Origin: Clostridiaceae bacterium
GTDB lineage: Bacteria; Bacillota; Clostridia; Oscillospirales; Acutalibacteraceae
Assembly (NCBI GenBank): GCA_016297555.1
Contig: JAEDGK010000100.1
Location: 1-7,378 of the forward strand
DNA length: 7,378 nucleotides
Direction: 5' to 3'
This document shows, one piece after another, positions 6,242-7,378 of this stretch; positions within the stretch are counted from its first letter, which is position 1, and every line of letters begins with the position of its first letter. The translations under genes were made by a program, and so were the position numbers. The notes beneath the pieces are model-generated. The model ran no database searches. It was not told the DNA's origin and saw nothing but the letters and a program-made list of their open reading frames with translations.

Positions 6242-6790
6242 ATGAAATCAAACAAACTTATTAAGCTCATCACGGCGGCTCTGTTTATGGCGCTTATTTG
6301 CGTTGCCACCTATATTGTGCAGATTCCCATGCCCGCAACAGGCGGCTACATCAATCTCGGCGACTGCTTTGTTTTGACTGCGGGAATTTTCCTCGGTCTC
6401 GGCTACGGCGCTTTGGCGGCAGGTCTCGGCTCGGCTCTTGCGGATATGATTGCAGGCTATATGCAATATGCTCCCGCAACCTTTGTTATCAAGGCTCTTA
6501 TGGCAATCGTTGTATGCCTTATTTATAAAGCTCTCAAAAAGGCGTTCAGCAGCAAGCTTTCAGTTGTTGCAAAGCTCATTGCCGCCGTTGCCGCAGAAGC
6601 GGTTATGGTGCTCGGCTATTTCGGCTATGAGGCGGTTATCCTCAAATACGGAATGGGCGCGGCAGGCAGCATACCCGGCAACATAATTCAGGGTGCAGTC
6701 GGAGCTGCTGCGGCAATCGCTCTTGTCACCGCTCTTGAAGCTGCGGCAAAAAAGAGCAAAACTATATCATCATTCTTTAAAGAAGGTTAA
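6242..6790 (+). CDS. ECF transporter S component (substrate-binding membrane subunit; vitamin uptake, B6-related substrate suspected)
   Basis: An integral membrane protein of 182 residues, within the usual 170-200 range for S components. It binds a vitamin or precursor outside the cell and moves it with an EcfA/A'/T energizing module; none is encoded nearby, so a shared module is likely. The start is the ATG at 6242, with AAAGGAA (6227-6233) 8 bases upstream. The in-frame ATG at 6233 overlaps this site and is rejected, although starting there would add only three residues. About six hydrophobic segments are visible: roughly 9-27, 40-62, 63-80, 80-96, 108-130 and 144-168. The short-side-chain pattern AALFMALICVA (12-22) in the first helix resembles the Ala-rich face S components use to contact EcfT. 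The segment GGYINLGD (34-41), then GSALADMIAGYMQYAPATF (63-81), is a hallmark I associate with the PF07155-type family, whose Pfam name mentions riboflavin but whose members vary in substrate. The divergent MocR regulator favours pyridoxine or another B6 vitamer (PdxU2-like); this is inference. Confidence 0.85.
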   Translation: MKSNKLIKLITAALFMALICVATYIVQIPMPATGGYINLGDCFVLTAGIFLGLGYGALAAGLGSALADMIAGYMQYAPATFVIKALMAIVVCLIYKALKKAFSSKLSVVAKLIAAVAAEAVMVLGYFGYEAVILKYGMGAAGSIPGNIIQGAVGAAAAIALVTALEAAAKKSKTISSFFKEG

Positions 6791-6796
6791 GCTTTT

Positions 6797-7333
6797 ATGG
6801 ACAAAATTTTTGATCAGGCACGCGCAGCAGCGGCAGAGCTTGTTGAAAAATCCGGCATTAAAAGCGGCGACATAGTTGTTGTCGGCTGTTCGACAAGCGA
6901 GGTTATCGGAAAGAAAATCGGCACAAGCGGCACACTTGAAACCGCTCAGGCGATTTACAACGGTTTAAACAGCGTTTTCGGCGAAAAAGGAATTTATATC
7001 GCCGCTCAATGCTGCGAGCATCTCAACAGGGCAATTATTCTTGAGGGCGAAAAAGCGCAGCAGCTTGGGCTTGAAAGAGTATGCGTTGTCCCCCACCCCC
7101 ATGCAGGCGGTTCATTTGCAACAGCCGCCTATCATGCAATGAAAAACCCCGTTGCTCTTGAAGAAATCAAGGCTGACGCAGGCATTGACATCGGCTGCAC
7201 TCTTATCGGAATGCATCTTAAAAGAGTTGCCGTTCCTCTCAGACTTGAAAACAACCAAATCGGTGAAGCGGCGGTCAGCGCCGCAAGAACCCGCCCGAAA
7301 TATATCGGCGGTGAAAGAGCAAAATACGAATAA
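6797..7333 (+). CDS. ywlG: UPF0340 / DUF436 family protein (TIGR01440, YwlG-like), function unknown
   Basis: A 178-residue cytosolic protein matching the length of B. subtilis YwlG (about 180). No biochemical role is established for the family. The ATG at 6797 is 6 bases after the S-component stop codon, with Shine-Dalgarno AGAAGG (6781-6786) inside the end of the upstream gene, so the two are one operon and probably translationally coupled. Recognisable conserved blocks are VVGCSTSEVIGKKIGTSGT (28-46), QCCEHLNRA (71-79), PHPHAGGSFATAAY (99-112), GCTLIGMHLKRVAVPLR (133-149) and ARTRPKYIGGERAKY (163-177). Cys31, Cys72, Cys73, Glu74, His75, His100, His102 and His140 look like candidates for a metal- or cofactor-binding or catalytic site. 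No signal peptide or membrane segment is seen. In B. subtilis ywlG lies beside glyA, which encodes a PLP enzyme; pairing here with a MocR regulator and a vitamin S component fits a cofactor-linked role, but this is inference. Confidence 0.9.
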   Translation: MDKIFDQARAAAAELVEKSGIKSGDIVVVGCSTSEVIGKKIGTSGTLETAQAIYNGLNSVFGEKGIYIAAQCCEHLNRAIILEGEKAQQLGLERVCVVPHPHAGGSFATAAYHAMKNPVALEEIKADAGIDIGCTLIGMHLKRVAVPLRLENNQIGEAAVSAARTRPKYIGGERAKYE

Positions 7334-7338
7334 TCAAC

Positions 7339-7378
7339 AATACGCCCATTCCGAAAAAACGGAACGGGCGTATTTCTT
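7339..7378 (+). terminator. Intrinsic terminator of the ECF-UPF0340 operon
   Basis: The arm AATACGCCC (7339-7347) pairs with GGGCGTATT (7366-7374), then an A/C mismatch, then TTCCG (7349-7353) pairs with CGGAA (7360-7364) around an AAAAAA loop. The stem starts 5 bases after the UPF0340 stop codon and is followed by TTTCTT up to the window edge. The T run is interrupted and may continue outside the window. Confidence 0.85.

Overview
The window looks like a chromosomal segment from a gut-type Clostridia bacterium (Oscillospiraceae/Ruminococcaceae-like). This is inferred from the mid-GC, low-GC-Firmicutes style of its promoters and Shine-Dalgarno sites, a solo ECF-transporter S component, a UPF0340 (YwlG-type) protein, a MocR regulator and a Firmicutes-like GH2 beta-galactosidase. 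Nothing in the window fixes the species. There are five full-length genes and no sign of phage, insertion sequence, CRISPR array, rRNA or tRNA.

Layout. Bases 1-120 hold the asnS promoter and a short leader. asnS (asparaginyl-tRNA synthetase) runs rightward from 121 to 1515. It converges on a large leftward beta-galactosidase gene (lacZ-like, 4590 to 1573), and one strong hairpin terminator (1530-1571) lies between their stop codons. Leftward and upstream of lacZ is a MocR-family regulator (GntR DNA-binding domain fused to a PLP-dependent aminotransferase-like domain, 6042 to 4666). lacZ has its own good promoter in the 75-base gap between the two. From a 199-base divergent control region (6043-6241) a two-gene operon runs rightward: a membrane S component of an ECF vitamin transporter (6242-6790), then 6 bases later a UPF0340/DUF436 protein (6797-7333). 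It ends in a hairpin terminator at the window edge.

How the parts may work together. The right half is the most interesting. A MocR regulator, which is expected to sense PLP or a PLP adduct, faces an ECF S component and a conserved protein of unknown function. The intergenic region carries two face-to-face promoters whose -10 boxes overlap. An interrupted palindrome with a near-perfect 10-bp direct repeat sits on them, which is the layout expected if the regulator controls both its own gene and the transporter operon. The inferred theme is vitamin B6 uptake, with UPF0340 as an uncharacterised partner. The S component has no ATPase or EcfT gene beside it, so it probably uses a shared energizing module encoded elsewhere.

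The beta-galactosidase has all main catalytic residues but has changed several residues that, in E. coli LacZ, hold the galactose C6-hydroxyl and its sodium ion. Its gene also contains a small palindrome beside a three-residue length expansion. No link between lacZ and the MocR/ECF locus is evident beyond adjacency.
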